Origin: Gammaproteobacteria bacterium
GTDB lineage: Bacteria; Pseudomonadota; Gammaproteobacteria; DAOVJZ01
Length of the DNA: 62,694 nucleotides
Direction of reading: 5' to 3'
Assembly (NCBI GenBank): GCA_029882995.1
Contig: JAOUJV010000005.1
Span: 1 to 62,694 of the forward strand
The position numbers and the translations under genes were made by a program. This document shows positions 43,637 to 55,195 of this stretch, piece by piece. Numbering within the stretch: the first letter of the stretch is position 1; each line of letters begins with the position of its first letter. The notes under the pieces are model-generated. The model was not told where the DNA came from, did not search any database, and saw only the letters and a list, made by a program, of their open reading frames with translations.

Positions 43637-43664
43637 AAAAGCCCCGCTTAAGCGGGGCTTTTTT
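43635..43664. terminator. Bidirectional terminator between hemerythrin and ftsH
   Basis: AAAAAAGCCCCGCTTAAGCGGGGCTTTTTT is a perfect palindromic hairpin with A/T tracts on both sides; it begins at the hemerythrin stop codon and lies just beyond ftsH on the other strand. Confidence 0.92.
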
Positions 43665-43666
43665 AT

Positions 43667-45586
43667 TTAGTGGATGCCAGCCGGGCCGCCTATTTTCCCG
43701 TCACCCTTGGATTCCTTTTTCTCCGATGAGGATGAAGATGTGCCATCCGGTGTATCACTGTCTGTCCAGTCACTCGGTGGACGCGGCTCCTTGCCGTTCA
43801 TTATGTCAGTAATCTGTTCATTATCGATAGTTTCGTATTTAATCAGTGCCTCTGCCATCTTGTGCAGCTTGTCCACGTTGTCAGTCAGGATCTGCTCGGC
43901 ACGTTTATAGTTACGATCAACAATAGAACGGATTTCTTCATCAATAATATGTGAAGTTTCATCCGATACTTCTTTATGTTTGGTAACAGAACGTCCAAGG
44001 AATACTTCACCCTCTTCCTCTGTGTAGGTCATTGGTCCAAGGCGATTGGACAAGCCCCACTTGGTCACCATATTGCGCGCCAGTTCAGTGGTACGCTGAA
44101 TATCATTGGAGGCACCGGTTGTCACTGCCTCGGGACCAAAAATCAGTTCCTCTGCAATACGACCACCAAACAAACTGGATATCTGGCTTTCCAGTCGTTT
44201 CTTGCTGTAACTGTGGCGATCTTCTTCCGGCAGAAACATGGTCACACCCAATGCACGACCACGTGGAATAATACTTACCTTATAAACCGGATCGTGTTCC
44301 GGTACGTTACGTCCAACAATGGCATGACCGGCTTCATGGTAGGCAGTGAGTTTTTTCTCATCATCACTCATGACCATGGAACGACGTTCTGCACCCATCA
44401 TGATTTTATCTTTTGCCTTTTCAAGTTCATCCATGCCGACTGTGCGCTTGTTGGCACGCGCTGCAAACAGCGCTGCTTCATTCACCAGGTTGGCTAAATC
44501 AGCACCTGAAAAACCGGGAGTACCACGTGCAATAATTGAGGGATTCACACCATCACCTAATGGTACTTTACGCATATGTACTTTCAGTATTTGTTCACGG
44601 CCACGTACATCCGGCAGTGGCACAACCACCTGACGATCAAAACGACCGGGACGTAACAAGGCAGGATCAAGTACATCAGGTCGGTTGGTTGCCGCAATCA
44701 CGATCACACCTTCGTTACCTTCGAAACCATCCATCTCAACCAGCAACTGGTTCAGTGTTTGTTCACGTTCATCATGACCGCCGCCCAGACCGGCACCACG
44801 GTGACGACCCACCGCATCAATTTCATCTATAAAGATAATGCACGGCGAATGTTTCTTGGCTTGTTCAAACATGTCACGTACGCGTGATGCACCAACACCA
44901 ACAAACATTTCAACAAAGTCAGAACCGGAAATAGTAAAGAAAGGTACCTTGGCTTCACCGGCAATGGCTTTGGCAAGTAATGTTTTACCGGTACCGGGAC
45001 TACCTACCATCAGGACACCGCTTGGAATCTTGCCGCCGAGTTTCTGAAACTTGCCCGGATCGCGCAGAAACTCAACCAGCTCTGCCACTTCTTCCTTGGC
45101 TTCCTCGACACCGGCAACATCAGCAAATGTCACCTTGACCTGATCTTCGCCCAGCATGCGTGCCTTGCTCTTGCCGAATGACATCGCGCCACGGCCACCG
45201 CCGCCACCTTGCATCTGGCGCATGAAAAATATCCACACACCAATAAGCAACAACATCGGGAACCAGGAAATAAATATTTGCATCAGAACAGACTGCTGTT
45301 CAGGCGGCTTGGCACTGAACTGCACGCCATGTTGAATCAGGTCACTTACCAGCCCCGGATCACCCGGGCTGTAGGTATAAAATTCTTCACCGCTTTGACG
45401 AACACCATGAATAGAGCGCCCTTCAATGGTGACGCGTTGAACCTGGCCTTTTTTGACTTCATCAATGAATTGGGAATATTCAACCTGAGATACTGCACGC
45501 TGGCGTGGGCCGAAGTTATTGAAAACGGACATCAGCACTACCGCGATAATGATCCAAAGTACCAGATTTTTAGCGAGATCGTTCAA
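43667..45586 (-). CDS. ftsH: ATP-dependent zinc metalloprotease FtsH
   Basis: FtsH is a membrane-bound AAA+ protease for quality control of membrane and short-lived regulatory proteins. The protein has 639 residues with two N-terminal helices (about 6-24 and 104-122). Walker A is [13 protein letters not shown], Walker B is [13 protein letters not shown], the second region of homology is [20 protein letters not shown] and the zinc motif is HEAGH. It follows rlmE in the conserved rlmE-ftsH pair. Confidence 0.97.
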   Translation of the reverse strand: MNDLAKNLVLWIIIAVVLMSVFNNFGPRQRAVSQVEYSQFIDEVKKGQVQRVTIEGRSIHGVRQSGEEFYTYSPGDPGLVSDLIQHGVQFSAKPPEQQSVLMQIFISWFPMLLLIGVWIFFMRQMQGGGGGRGAMSFGKSKARMLGEDQVKVTFADVAGVEEAKEEVAELVEFLRDPGKFQKLGGKIPSGVLMVGSPGTGKTLLAKAIAGEAKVPFFTISGSDFVEMFVGVGASRVRDMFEQAKKHSPCIIFIDEIDAVGRHRGAGLGGGHDEREQTLNQLLVEMDGFEGNEGVIVIAATNRPDVLDPALLRPGRFDRQVVVPLPDVRGREQILKVHMRKVPLGDGVNPSIIARGTPGFSGADLANLVNEAALFAARANKRTVGMDELEKAKDKIMMGAERRSMVMSDDEKKLTAYHEAGHAIVGRNVPEHDPVYKVSIIPRGRALGVTMFLPEEDRHSYSKKRLESQISSLFGGRIAEELIFGPEAVTTGASNDIQRTTELARNMVTKWGLSNRLGPMTYTEEEGEVFLGRSVTKHKEVSDETSHIIDEEIRSIVDRNYKRAEQILTDNVDKLHKMAEALIKYETIDNEQITDIMNGKEPRPPSDWTDSDTPDGTSSSSSEKKESKGDGKIGGPAGIH

Positions 45587-45702
45587 CTTCCATTACCTCT
45601 TTCTGTTATAAGATTTTGGCTGGTTCAGCTTTCCATACCGCTACCCGAGGTGTATCGGCAGGAGGGGAAAAACCAACAGATTCCCCGTAAATCAATAAGC
45701 TA

Positions 45703-46323
45703 CTACACATTGTAGCCTCTTGCCAGCACATAAACCTCACGACTTCTGGGTCTGGAAGCTTTGGGTTTACGCGTCGTTACCTTACTGAAATCATTACGTA
45801 AACTGCGGTAAAAGGCATCATAGCCCTCACCTTGAAAAACCTTCATCAGCAAATCCCCTCCCTCACACAGAGCCTCTTTTGCAAAATCCAGTGCCAATTC
45901 AACAAGATACATTGAGCGGGGCTGATCTACTGATTCTATTCCTGTGATATTGGGTGCCATATCCGACATTACAAGGTCTATGCACTCTCCTTTTACCGCA
46001 TCTCTCAATTGCGCCAAAGCCTGCTCTTCGGTGAAATCACCTTGAATAAAGGTGACATCCACCAAGGGCGCCATTTCCAGTATATCGAGAGCAACAATCT
46101 TGCCCTTTTCACCTATAACCGATGAGGCATATTGTGACCAGCCTCCGGGAGCAGCGCCCAGATCCACTATTTTCATTCCTGGCTTCAACAGCCGGTCTTT
46201 TTCCTGAATCTCTTTCAGTTTGTAGACAGCGCGCGAACGGGCACCGTCTTTTTGTGCCATTTTGACGTAATGATCATCAAAATGCTCCTTGAGCCAGCTT
46301 TTGCTTGTTTTGGACCGTGCCAT
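45703..46323 (-). CDS. rlmE: 23S rRNA 2'-O-ribose methyltransferase RlmE (FtsJ/RrmJ)
   Basis: RlmE methylates U2552 of 23S rRNA late in 50S assembly. The protein has 206 residues. The SAM site is [14 protein letters not shown] and the K-D-K-E catalytic set is recognisable ([31 protein letters not shown], and a C-terminal [10 protein letters not shown]). It is divergent from yhbY with a 52-base gap, the standard arrangement. Confidence 0.96.
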   Translation of the reverse strand: MARSKTSKSWLKEHFDDHYVKMAQKDGARSRAVYKLKEIQEKDRLLKPGMKIVDLGAAPGGWSQYASSVIGEKGKIVALDILEMAPLVDVTFIQGDFTEEQALAQLRDAVKGECIDLVMSDMAPNITGIESVDQPRSMYLVELALDFAKEALCEGGDLLMKVFQGEGYDAFYRSLRNDFSKVTTRKPKASRPRSREVYVLARGYNV

Positions 46324-46375
46324 GATAGAATACGCGTTTTCAAACCTGACTTAATTATACTCGAATAAACTTCCT

Positions 46376-46669
46376 ATGCCTCTGACTTCAAAACAAAACA
46401 GCTATTTACGCTCGAAAGCGCATCATCTCAAACCTCTGGTGATTCTCGGTTCAGCCGGATTAACCGAAGGCGTACTGAATGAAATTGAAAATACGGTGGA
46501 ACATCACGAGCTGATCAAGATAAAAATCAATGCCGGTGATCGGGATGAACTAAAGGAAATTGCAGAACAAATCAGTGAAAAGACAAACAGTGAACTGGTA
46601 CAGATAATCGGTCACACCGCGATCATTTATCGGAAGGCAAAAAAACCGGTTATAAAGCTGCCGCGTTAA
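46376..46669 (+). CDS. yhbY: Ribosome assembly RNA-binding protein YhbY
   Basis: A 97-residue CRM-domain protein associated with 50S precursors. The family plan is clear: LTSKQNSYLRSKAHHLKPLV at the start, the GSAGLTEGVLNEI loop in place of the usual GxxG motif, and HELIKIKINAGDRDELKEIA. It lies divergent to rlmE, as in other Gammaproteobacteria. Confidence 0.95.
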   Translation: MPLTSKQNSYLRSKAHHLKPLVILGSAGLTEGVLNEIENTVEHHELIKIKINAGDRDELKEIAEQISEKTNSELVQIIGHTAIIYRKAKKPVIKLPR

Positions 46670-46679
46670 TCCTTAAAAC

Positions 46680-46706
46680 AAAAAGCCCCCGAATCGGGGG
46701 CTGTAT
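46680..46706 (-). terminator. Terminator of the VPxPA-CTERM gene (also faces yhbY)
   Basis: AGCCCCCGA-TTCGGGGGCTTTTTGTTTT on the minus strand is a perfect GC-rich hairpin with a T-tract. It lies between convergent yhbY and the 218-residue gene; the T-run is only on the minus side. Confidence 0.85.
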
Positions 46707-46726
46707 AAAACCATATGTAAAATCAA

Positions 46727-47383
46727 TTATTTTCGTCTTTTAGCAAGACCAAGTAATCCAATCAATCCTGAGCAAAATAACCAGACTGCAGCGGGTACCG
46801 GTACCGGACTTGTATTAACAAAGCTTTCGCTACCTGTATCTGCAAAATCAATTGCATGCAAACCAATACGCAAGGCACCTGTTTCCAGATCATTTATTAC
46901 ATCAAAGAAACTTAAGCCAGCCTGCAAATCAAAAACAATACCCAGTGTCTCGAATTCATTTATCCCGTTATGGGCCGATGGATTTACAGCCACCGATGTA
47001 AAAGAAGCTGTCGCTTCAAATGTTGGTATTACCTGATTCCAACCCGGCATATTAGGTGATGACATGTCCTGCATAAAATCCACGCCGGCACTGCCACCAT
47101 TTTGTGTGTCAATAATGGTAGAAATTCCAAGTAAAGTGCCGTCATCAAAATAAACACCACGAATTGAAGATTGTTCAGGTCCGCTGTTATTAATGTTGAA
47201 CAGTACCTGACTACTACCGTAGTCAATCACATCGACTGAAAATTGTGCTTCACCTATCGTACAATCAGTCGCATCAATACTGTCCATGTTTGGCACGCAG
47301 CTAAAATTCACTGAATAAGCATGGACCTGGGAAAAGAATGATAAAAACAGAATGCCTGCTACAGCCTGAAGTAAACTTCTCAC
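46727..47383 (-). CDS. Exported protein with VPxPA / PEP-CTERM-type sorting signal
   Basis: The protein has 218 residues. A signal peptide (LLQAVAGILFLSFFSQVHAY) precedes a beta-rich domain (about 25-185) typical of PEP-CTERM surface proteins. The C-terminus has the tripartite signal: VPVPAAVW, a hydrophobic helix (LFCSGLIGLLGL) and the basic end AKRRK, recognised by exosortase/archaeosortase-type systems. No exosortase lies in the window, so it must be encoded elsewhere. It was probably added between greA-side genes and yhbY. Function unknown; extracellular matrix or surface role is usual for the class. Confidence 0.85.
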   Translation of the reverse strand: MRSLLQAVAGILFLSFFSQVHAYSVNFSCVPNMDSIDATDCTIGEAQFSVDVIDYGSSQVLFNINNSGPEQSSIRGVYFDDGTLLGISTIIDTQNGGSAGVDFMQDMSSPNMPGWNQVIPTFEATASFTSVAVNPSAHNGINEFETLGIVFDLQAGLSFFDVINDLETGALRIGLHAIDFADTGSESFVNTSPVPVPAAVWLFCSGLIGLLGLAKRRK

Positions 47384-47538
47384 GACTTACCCCCCTCACA
47401 ATTATTAATAAAACAACAAATTCAAACCGATTATTATTTTTATTTAGACTGATTTTACATCAGGATATTAAATTGAGTCTATATATTATTATTAAATAAT
47501 TTTCATACTAAAATTGTAAGTTTTCTTGCAAGATTGGC

Positions 47539-47991
47539 TTAATTTTCATGTCCGGATTTGATAACTAGTACCAGACCCGCAATACTGTTAATCAGAAAAA
47601 TAACTGCAGCAATCCCGTGTAACATACTGAATTTTTTGTGATTTTCGGAACCTTCCAACATCCCGGTTACCTTTAGTTCTGCCATCATTGGCTGGAGGAT
47701 AAATTCACCAAGACAAACCAGAATTAACATGGCCACCAATAACCAGCTACGCCATTGCCTAAATGATTGCTGTCCATACCGATAGGCTATCCCTGCCAAT
47801 AGCAACACACCGCAAAACAGCCCGACATAACTCATGGCTGTAAACATGTGACCGGCCACATTCCCCGCCGTTTGTTTATCCAGATACTGGAACAAAAGCG
47901 GCGCCATCATATAGCCTGTGATCCACATTCCCCCGACCCACAGGGTCAGAAAAATACGCTCAGTTATTGAAAATAATTTTAAATTATCCAT
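47539..47991 (-). CDS. DUF4149-like four-helix membrane protein
   Basis: The protein has 150 residues from ATG 47991; the track start is a GTG two codons upstream. Four hydrophobic helices (about 8-30, 48-70, 80-98 and 122-145) and the pattern ERIFLTLWVGGMWITGYMMAPLLF match the small TMEM205/DUF4149-type proteins often found near greA. Function unknown. It starts only a few bases beyond a terminator-like hairpin after greA and has no good Shine-Dalgarno. Confidence 0.82.
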   Translation of the reverse strand: MDNLKLFSITERIFLTLWVGGMWITGYMMAPLLFQYLDKQTAGNVAGHMFTAMSYVGLFCGVLLLAGIAYRYGQQSFRQWRSWLLVAMLILVCLGEFILQPMMAELKVTGMLEGSENHKKFSMLHGIAAVIFLINSIAGLVLVIKSGHEN

Positions 47992-47995
47992 ATAC

Positions 47996-48023
47996 ACAAA
48001 AAAGGCCGAAAAAATTCGACCTT
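47996..48023 (-). terminator. Terminator-like hairpin after greA
   Basis: On the minus strand AAGGTCGAA-TTTT-TTCGGCCTT forms a 9-bp stem (one G-U pair) followed by a T-run. It lies 40 bases after the greA stop and directly before the DUF4149-like gene, so it may attenuate rather than end transcription. Confidence 0.7.
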
Positions 48024-48061
48024 GTTATTAATATTCCAGCTTTTAAATTCTCTGGCCTTGT

Positions 48062-48538
48062 TTAAATATATTTAACCGCCAGAATTTCATACTCCTTATC
48101 CCCGCCTGGCGCCTTCACCACCGCAATGTCACCCTCTTCCTTACCAATTAAGGCGCGAGCAATAGGCGATGAAACAGAAATCTTGTTTTGTTTAATATCA
48201 GATTCCAGATCACCGACAATCTGATATGTAACTTCATCACCGCTTTCTTCATCTACCAGTTCAACTGTGGTTCCGAAAACAATTTTTCCGCCTGGATTCA
48301 GTTCGGTAACATCGATTATCTGTGCATTGGACAGAGCCCCTTCAAGCTCTTTTATCCGACCTTCAATAAAGCCTTGCTCTTCACGTGCAGCATGGTATTC
48401 TGCGTTTTCTTTCAGATCACCGTGTTCACGTGCTTCAGCAATCGCCTGAATAACACGAGGACGTGCCTCACTCTTGAGATGAGTCAGTTCTTCTCTCAAT
48501 TTTTTAGCGCCTTTTGCTGTGATTGGCTCTTGAGTCAT
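48062..48538 (-). CDS. greA: Transcription elongation factor GreA
   Basis: GreA rescues backtracked RNA polymerase by stimulating transcript cleavage. The protein has 158 residues. An N-terminal coiled coil ([19 protein letters not shown]) carries the acidic tip region ([20 protein letters not shown]), followed by the FKBP-like C-terminal domain ending [15 protein letters not shown]. The start overlaps the end of carB by one base. Confidence 0.97.
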   Translation of the reverse strand: MTQEPITAKGAKKLREELTHLKSEARPRVIQAIAEAREHGDLKENAEYHAAREEQGFIEGRIKELEGALSNAQIIDVTELNPGGKIVFGTTVELVDEESGDEVTYQIVGDLESDIKQNKISVSSPIARALIGKEEGDIAVVKAPGGDKEYEILAVKYI

Positions 48539-51500
48539 TACACCAGTTCCTCATGTAATTTCTGCAAACTATTAACACCGGAAGTATCCAGTTCCCTGAT
48601 GGCCATACAAAATGCCTGTCCACCGGCCAAGGTAGTAGTATAGGTTACCTTGTGATGAAGGGCATTACTGCGGATTGTATATGAATCGGCAATCGCCTGC
48701 GCACCCTCGGTGGTGTTAATAACCAGACTAATTTCATCATTTTTAATCATATCAACGATATGCGGGCGGCCTTCTGTTACCTTGTTGACGATCTGACATT
48801 CAATGCCTGCTTTCTGAATAACAGAACCTGTGCCGCGCGTAGCAACAATAGTAAAACCGTGTTCAGATAAGTCACGTGCTATTTCGACTGCAGCAGGACG
48901 ATCCTGCTCACGTACACTGATAAAAGCACGACCACTTGTTGGCAATGAATTACCGGCACCCAATTGTGCCTTGGCATAGGCTTCACCAAAACTGCGGCCT
49001 ACGCCCATGACTTCACCGGTTGATTTCATTTCCGGCCCCAGTAATGGATCAACGCCCTGGAATTTGGCAAATGGAAACACGGCTTCTTTCACTGAAAAAT
49101 AAGGCGGGATAGTTTCACGACGACTGTTTTGTTCTTCCAGTGATTTACCGACCATGCAACGCGCTGCAATCTTGGCAAGCGGACGACCGGTTGCCTTGGA
49201 AACAAACGGAACAGTACGTGATGCACGTGGATTCACTTCAAGAATAAAAATCTTTTTCCCCTGAATTGCAAACTGGATGTTCATCAATCCGACCACATTC
49301 AGCGCCATAGCCAGACTCTTGGCCTGTTTGCGTAATTCATCCTGAATCTGTTTACTCAGACTAAAAGGAGGTAATGAACAGGCAGAGTCACCGGAATGTA
49401 CGCCGGCCTGTTCGATATGTTCCATGATGCCGCCAATCAATACATCCTTGCCATCACAAATAGCATCGACATCCACTTCAATGGCATCGTTAAGGAATCT
49501 GTCGAGTAACACAGGTGAATCGTTGGAAACACTGACAGCCTCACGCATATAACGTGACAAGTCTTCCTTGTTGTAAACAATTTCCATCGCACGGCCACCC
49601 AGCACATAGGATGGACGCACCACTAATGGATAACCGATTTCTTCTGCCAGTTTCACCGCCTCTTCCGAACTGCGTGCTGTGCGATTAGGTGGCTGCAATA
49701 ATCCCAGTTGTTCAATTTTTTTCTGGAATCGTTCACGATCTTCTGACAAGTCGATGGAATCCGGTGTCGTACCCACAATCGGTGCACCGGCCGCTTCCAG
49801 ATCACGCGCCAGTTTTAATGGTGTCTGTCCGCCGTATTGCACAATTAATCCATAAGGTTTTTCAAGATGTACAATTTCCAGCACATCTTCCAGGGTCAGC
49901 GGCTCGAAATACAATCGATCCGATGTGTCGTAATCAGTTGATACTGTTTCCGGATTACAATTCACCATAATGGTTTCATAACCGTCTTCGCGCATTGCGA
50001 AAGCAGCATGGACACAACAGTAATCAAATTCAATACCCTGCCCGATACGGTTAGGTCCGCCACCCAATACCATGATCTTTTTCCGATCAGTCGGGTTTGA
50101 TTCACACTCTTCTTCATAAGTGGAATACATATAGGCCGTGTTTGATGCAAATTCTGCGGCACAGGAATCAACACGCTTGTAAACAGGATGTATGTTCAGA
50201 CTATAACGATGCTCCCGCACTTCCTTTTCAGAAACAGAAAGCATTTTTGCAATACGTGCATCTGAAAAGCCCTTGCGCTTTAATTGACGCATTTCATCAG
50301 CATCAATTTTGGCCAGTTTCTTTTTCTTTAACCCGTTTTCAATTTTCACAATGTCTTCAATCTGGATCAGGAACCAGGGATCAATAGCCGAAAGTTCAAA
50401 TATTTCTTCCAGCGTGGCTCCGGCACGAAATGCATCAGCGACATACCAAAGTCGTTCCGGACCAGGCGACTTGAGTTCCTTGCGTAAAATTTCTTCTGTA
50501 CCTTCAGCATTGATGTCAACCATTTCATCCAGACCACACATGCCGGTTTCCAGACCACGCAGTGCCTTTTGCATGGATTCCTGAAAGGTACGACCAATTG
50601 CCATGACTTCACCAACCGATTTCATTTGTGTGGTCAAACGCGGTTGCGCCTGCGGGAATTTTTCAAATGTAAAACGCGGCACCTTGGTAACAACATAATC
50701 AATAGAAGGTTCAAATGAGGCCGGTGTCGCACCGCCGGTAATTTCGTTTTTCAATTCATCCAGCGTGTAACCTACCGCCAGCTTTGCCGCTACCTTGGCA
50801 ATTGGGAAACCGGTTGCCTTCGAAGCCAGTGCAGAAGAGCGAGATACGCGTGGATTCATTTCAATAATAATCATGCGACCGTTTTCAGGATTGATTGCAA
50901 ACTGGACATTGGAACCACCGGTGTCCACACCAATCTCGCGTAAAACCGCGAGTGAGGCATTACGCATGATCTGGTATTCCTTATCGGTCAGTGTTTGTGC
51001 CGGTGCCACTGTAATGGAGTCACCGGTATGCACACCCATCGGGTCCAGATTTTCAATCGAACAGATAATGATGCAGTTGTCTTTGTGATCACGCACCACT
51101 TCCATTTCATATTCTTTCCAGCCAAGTACAGATTCTTCAATCAACAGCTCATTGGTTGGTGATAAATCCAGTCCACGTTCACAAATCTCGACAAACTCTT
51201 CCTTGTTATAGGCAATACCACCACCGCTACCGCCCATAGTAAATGAAGGACGAATAATCGTGGGATAACCGATACCAACCTGTACCTGCAACGCTTCTTC
51301 CATGCTGTGTGCAATCGCCGCATTCGGCGTATCCAGTCCAATCTTGTTCATTGCAACACGGAAACGCTCGCGATCTTCAGCCTTGTCGATCGCATCGCGA
51401 GTAGCGCCGATCATTTCCACCTTGTGTTTTTCCAGTACCCCTTCACGTGCCAGATCGAGTGCACAGTTCAAGGCTGTCTGACCACCCATTGTCGGGAGCA

Positions 51501-51756
51501 ACACATCCGGTTTTTCTTTTTCAATGATCTTTTCAACTGTTCGCCAGTTGATTGGCTCAATATAGATTGCATCCGCCATATTCGGATCAGTCATGATTGT
51601 AGCAGGATTCGAATTTACCAGAATGACGCGATAACCTTCCTCACGCAGTGCCTTACAGGCCTGTGCGCCGGAATAATCAAACTCACATGCCTGACCGATT
51701 ACAATCGGTCCTGCACCGATGATTAAAACACTTTTGATGTCTGTTCTTTTTGGCAT
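48538..51756 (-). CDS. carB: Carbamoyl-phosphate synthase large subunit
   Basis: CarB makes carbamoyl phosphate from bicarbonate, ammonia and two ATP for pyrimidine and arginine synthesis. The protein has 1072 residues, full length. Two homologous ATP-grasp halves are seen, each beginning with a [15 protein letters not shown]- or [16 protein letters not shown]-type loop, with the allosteric MGS-like domain at the C-terminal end (about 935-1072). It follows carA by eight bases and overlaps greA. Confidence 0.98.
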   Translation of the reverse strand: MPKRTDIKSVLIIGAGPIVIGQACEFDYSGAQACKALREEGYRVILVNSNPATIMTDPNMADAIYIEPINWRTVEKIIEKEKPDVLLPTMGGQTALNCALDLAREGVLEKHKVEMIGATRDAIDKAEDRERFRVAMNKIGLDTPNAAIAHSMEEALQVQVGIGYPTIIRPSFTMGGSGGGIAYNKEEFVEICERGLDLSPTNELLIEESVLGWKEYEMEVVRDHKDNCIIICSIENLDPMGVHTGDSITVAPAQTLTDKEYQIMRNASLAVLREIGVDTGGSNVQFAINPENGRMIIIEMNPRVSRSSALASKATGFPIAKVAAKLAVGYTLDELKNEITGGATPASFEPSIDYVVTKVPRFTFEKFPQAQPRLTTQMKSVGEVMAIGRTFQESMQKALRGLETGMCGLDEMVDINAEGTEEILRKELKSPGPERLWYVADAFRAGATLEEIFELSAIDPWFLIQIEDIVKIENGLKKKKLAKIDADEMRQLKRKGFSDARIAKMLSVSEKEVREHRYSLNIHPVYKRVDSCAAEFASNTAYMYSTYEEECESNPTDRKKIMVLGGGPNRIGQGIEFDYCCVHAAFAMREDGYETIMVNCNPETVSTDYDTSDRLYFEPLTLEDVLEIVHLEKPYGLIVQYGGQTPLKLARDLEAAGAPIVGTTPDSIDLSEDRERFQKKIEQLGLLQPPNRTARSSEEAVKLAEEIGYPLVVRPSYVLGGRAMEIVYNKEDLSRYMREAVSVSNDSPVLLDRFLNDAIEVDVDAICDGKDVLIGGIMEHIEQAGVHSGDSACSLPPFSLSKQIQDELRKQAKSLAMALNVVGLMNIQFAIQGKKIFILEVNPRASRTVPFVSKATGRPLAKIAARCMVGKSLEEQNSRRETIPPYFSVKEAVFPFAKFQGVDPLLGPEMKSTGEVMGVGRSFGEAYAKAQLGAGNSLPTSGRAFISVREQDRPAAVEIARDLSEHGFTIVATRGTGSVIQKAGIECQIVNKVTEGRPHIVDMIKNDEISLVINTTEGAQAIADSYTIRSNALHHKVTYTTTLAGGQAFCMAIRELDTSGVNSLQKLHEELV

Positions 51757-51764
51757 GCCGGTAT

Positions 51765-52895
51765 TTATTTCCTGTCTTTAATCATTTCAATAAAACGATT
51801 AAATAATGGTGCAACATCATGTGGACCTGGACTGGCTTCAGGGTGTCCCTGAAAACTGAATGCCGGTGTATCTGTTCTTTCAATCCCTTGTAAAGAACCG
51901 TCAAATAAGGATTTATGTGTTGCCTTTATGTTTTTAGGTAATGATGATTCGTCAACAGCGAAGCCATGATTCTGGCTGGTGATTAAAACCTGTTTGTTAT
52001 CGAGATCCTGTACCGGATGATTGGCACCGTGATGACCAAATTTCATTTTAACCGTCTTCGCACCACTGGCCAGTGATAACAACTGGTGACCAAGACAAAT
52101 TCCAAATACCGGGATACCGGTTTCCAGCACTTCCTTAATGGCCTTAATCGCGTAATCACAGGGTTCCGGATCACCGGGACCGTTGGAAAGGAAAATACCA
52201 TCCGGCTTCATCGCCAATACATCTTTAGCTGGTGTCTGTGCCGGTACAACCGTCAATTCACATCCACGATCAACCAACATGCGTAATATGTTTCTTTTTA
52301 CACCGTAATCATAAGCAACCACATGGTAAGGTAAATCTTTACTGCCTTTCGGCAGTCCTTCTTCCAGAGTCCATGTACCCTGTGACCATTCGTATTGTGT
52401 TTTGGTCGTCACTTCTTTGGCCAGATCCATCCCTTTCAACCCACCAAAACCCTGTGCCGCTTTAATGGCCACCTTTTCATCTATTTTGTTACCGGCAACG
52501 ATACAACCGTTTTGCGCACCCTTTTCTCTGAGAATGCGCGTCAATCGACGAGTATCAATATCTGCGATCGCAACGACTTTATTTCTGTTCAGGTAATCAG
52601 TCAGGGATTCTTGTGAACGCCAGTTACTGGTGATCATCGGCAGGTCACGAATAATTAAACCGGCCGCCCAGACATGGGATGACTCGGCATCTTCATCATT
52701 AGTGCCTACATTACCGATATGGGGATAAGTCAGTGTGACAATTTGTTTACAATAGGAAGGATCAGTGAGGATCTCTTGATAACCGGTCATGGCGGTATTG
52801 AACACCACCTCACCTGTCGTTTGTCCCTCAATACCAATCGCTTCTCCCCAAAACAGAGAGCCATCTTCAAGGGCAAGTAGTGCCGGTTTTCTCAA
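51765..52895 (-). CDS. carA: Carbamoyl-phosphate synthase small subunit (TTG start)
   Basis: CarA is the glutamine amidotransferase that feeds ammonia to CarB. The class I triad is visible: nucleophile Cys in [10 protein letters not shown] near residue 265 and the His/Glu pair in [12 protein letters not shown]. The ORF track starts at 52964, but the extra 23 residues (basic, unlike the family) are unlikely. A TTG at 52895 is preceded by a perfect GGAGG with a five-base spacer and gives the normal 376-residue length beginning (M)[11 protein letters not shown]. The weak start codon may limit CarA output. Confidence 0.93.
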   Translation of the reverse strand: MRKPALLALEDGSLFWGEAIGIEGQTTGEVVFNTAMTGYQEILTDPSYCKQIVTLTYPHIGNVGTNDEDAESSHVWAAGLIIRDLPMITSNWRSQESLTDYLNRNKVVAIADIDTRRLTRILREKGAQNGCIVAGNKIDEKVAIKAAQGFGGLKGMDLAKEVTTKTQYEWSQGTWTLEEGLPKGSKDLPYHVVAYDYGVKRNILRMLVDRGCELTVVPAQTPAKDVLAMKPDGIFLSNGPGDPEPCDYAIKAIKEVLETGIPVFGICLGHQLLSLASGAKTVKMKFGHHGANHPVQDLDNKQVLITSQNHGFAVDESSLPKNIKATHKSLFDGSLQGIERTDTPAFSFQGHPEASPGPHDVAPLFNRFIEMIKDRK

Positions 52896-53044
52896 AAAAT
52901 CCTCCAGCGCTAGGCGTACAAAAAAGCGGGAGACACTTTTTCGTGGCTTCCGCTCATATTTCAATCAAAAAACTGGGTTATTAACTGGCCGGATTACTGA
53001 ATCTGACCGAGGGGATTATACATAAAAACAGATGCAAGGGGAAA

Positions 53045-53283
<239 letters not shown>

Positions 53284-53417
53284 TCAACCGAGGATATGAA
53301 TATTTTTTAAAATCAATCGCTTACATAGTTATCTTTGGTTAAAACCGGTCACATCCAACTTAAAACTAAATTGAAATCATTTGTATATAGCGTACAAATT
53401 TGGACTCATAGCAACAA

Positions 53418-54308
53418 TTATTCAACTGTAACCGTAACAGCAATTTGGTTCCCATCAATATCATACCCCTGTGCGTTAACCAATGCTAAACCAGTAATTT
53501 CGCCAGCCACATAAAACTTAAAGTCTTTCATCTCACTCAATATCTGATTACGCGCCGGTGAAACTAAAGCTGTCAGATTAGAACCGTCATCTGACCAACT
53601 AATATTTTTTATATCACCTCTAGGATTAACCACATAGGCACGCCCTGCACCTCCATTATCAACATCAGCATTATGGGTCATATTGATTTCAACCGCATAT
53701 GGAATAGTAGTTCCACTGAACGAAACTGTGTAGTGATTTGCACGTTCCATTGCCCTGAGTTCTTGTTCTGTGAGAGCACCTATTTGTGTGTTCTGGAAAG
53801 TATTTTGTTCCCCTGTACCAGGCAGTATCTCAAACAATGGGGAAGCAATGGTTTCCCAACTGGCTGTATCTGCATTATAAATATTGACTTGAATAACAGC
53901 CATTCCTGTTGCAAGAGAGGTAGGCAAATCCAGAATCAATGTGTCTTGCATCCATTCCTTATCATAAAGAGTCGCACCTTGAATATATTGTCCCGATGAG
54001 ATTTCACCACCATCAATATCCTGATTTGTTTCATAACCAACAATTACCTTTGATAACGGATCAGGAAAAGCATGAAAATATGCTCTTATTGACGGATCAT
54101 TTCCAGGAACAACAATAAGTGTCCCTTCACTATCTATTATATTGAGGCTGATATCGGCACGTGATAAATCAGGATGCCTACCAGGCATAACAGCAATAGT
54201 GTCTCCTGCACGAGCTGCAATACCAAAACTTTTTGATCCTGTACAACCTGTAAGGTTCAGGGCAATAGCAAAAATCATTAAAGTCAAAATTTTTAAATAA
54301 TTGTTCAT
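53418..54308 (-). CDS. Lipoprotein of unknown function, 296 residues
   Basis: From ATG 54308 the protein has a lipoprotein signal (MNNYLKILTLMIFAIALNLTGC). The track start at 54353 would add a non-signal extension. The mature chain is beta-rich with Ig-like character (AIQVNIYNADTASWETIASPLF) and no recognised enzyme motif. It is the last gene of the inserted region before the dapB remnant. No close functional partner can be named; association with the RHS protein is positional only. Confidence 0.7.
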   Translation of the reverse strand: MNNYLKILTLMIFAIALNLTGCTGSKSFGIAARAGDTIAVMPGRHPDLSRADISLNIIDSEGTLIVVPGNDPSIRAYFHAFPDPLSKVIVGYETNQDIDGGEISSGQYIQGATLYDKEWMQDTLILDLPTSLATGMAVIQVNIYNADTASWETIASPLFEILPGTGEQNTFQNTQIGALTEQELRAMERANHYTVSFSGTTIPYAVEINMTHNADVDNGGAGRAYVVNPRGDIKNISWSDDGSNLTALVSPARNQILSEMKDFKFYVAGEITGLALVNAQGYDIDGNQIAVTVTVE

Positions 54309-54377
54309 TTGTATACTCCTGTAAATTCTATATTGAGTAATATTTGGGTACATAACAATATCTTTTTTGAAAAAATA

Positions 54378-55034
54378 TCAATAATCTATCTCACCTAATA
54401 CCTTGCGTTCGATGAGAAGAACATCCGCGAAATTAAACACACCATTGGGACTTGGAACACCACCAATAAGAGGGGCTACATCACCGTGCTGGAGCTGTTC
54501 TGCCGTTGGGGTGATTTCGCCAAATATGATCTTCCTGCCAAATATAACGTCAGCCATATTTACCTGCCCGTCACCATTAAAATCGCCATCAGCAAAAATG
54601 GGGAATGAGAGGTCATCCAGTGGATCTGTTCCTGCAAGGATTTCATCACCATCATTAACACCATCTCCATCGGTATCTGGCAATAAGGGGTTGGTGTCAT
54701 GAGTCAGGACTTCAGCACCATCGGAAAGCCCGTCAAAATCAGTATCTGGCAGATTGGGATCGGTACCTAACGCAGCTTCATCAACATCGTTCAGGCCATC
54801 ACCATCGCTGTCGGGGTTGCTGGTGGTTATTACGGTGATGTTACCTACTTCATCGTAGGTATAACTTAATAGTGGGCCATCGGAACGGGTGACTGTTTCA
54901 ACACGGTTTAGATCATCGTAGACATAATCGATGGTGGTAGCAGACATGACCGGTTGGTAGATACTCATCCCTGTAACAAATAAAACTGAACAGGCAATTT
55001 TAGCTATCCTTGATTTTGTTTTGAGTTTGTCCAT
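54378..55034 (-). CDS. Secreted YD-repeat / thrombospondin-3 / dockerin-like protein
   Basis: The protein has 218 residues with a signal peptide (ACSVLFVTGMSIYQPVMSA). Two YD (RHS) units follow (YVYDDLNRVETVTRSDG, YTYDEVGNITVITT). Next come calcium-binding thrombospondin type 3 motifs (DSDGDGLNDVDEAALGTDP, DTDFDGLSDGAE, DTDGDGVNDGDEILAGTDP). A C-terminal dockerin type I-like pair ends the chain (DFNGDGQVNMADVIFGRKI and NGVFNFADVLLIERKVLGE). It looks like a short RHS-related adhesin or scaffold subunit; a cohesin partner is not visible in the window. Confidence 0.85.
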   Translation of the reverse strand: MDKLKTKSRIAKIACSVLFVTGMSIYQPVMSATTIDYVYDDLNRVETVTRSDGPLLSYTYDEVGNITVITTSNPDSDGDGLNDVDEAALGTDPNLPDTDFDGLSDGAEVLTHDTNPLLPDTDGDGVNDGDEILAGTDPLDDLSFPIFADGDFNGDGQVNMADVIFGRKIIFGEITPTAEQLQHGDVAPLIGGVPSPNGVFNFADVLLIERKVLGEIDY

Positions 55035-55195
55035 TTTTCTATTCCTTAACTTTGTTTACCTTGTTCGTGTGGTCTTTGTTTGGCACCCTTAAGCTATCAT
55101 GTGCTTTTAATTAATCAATCGAGTCTGACCCTATTGATTTATTTCAATTATTCCTTAATATTCTCATTTGTTGACAATGTTTTTCTTTGTTTTAT

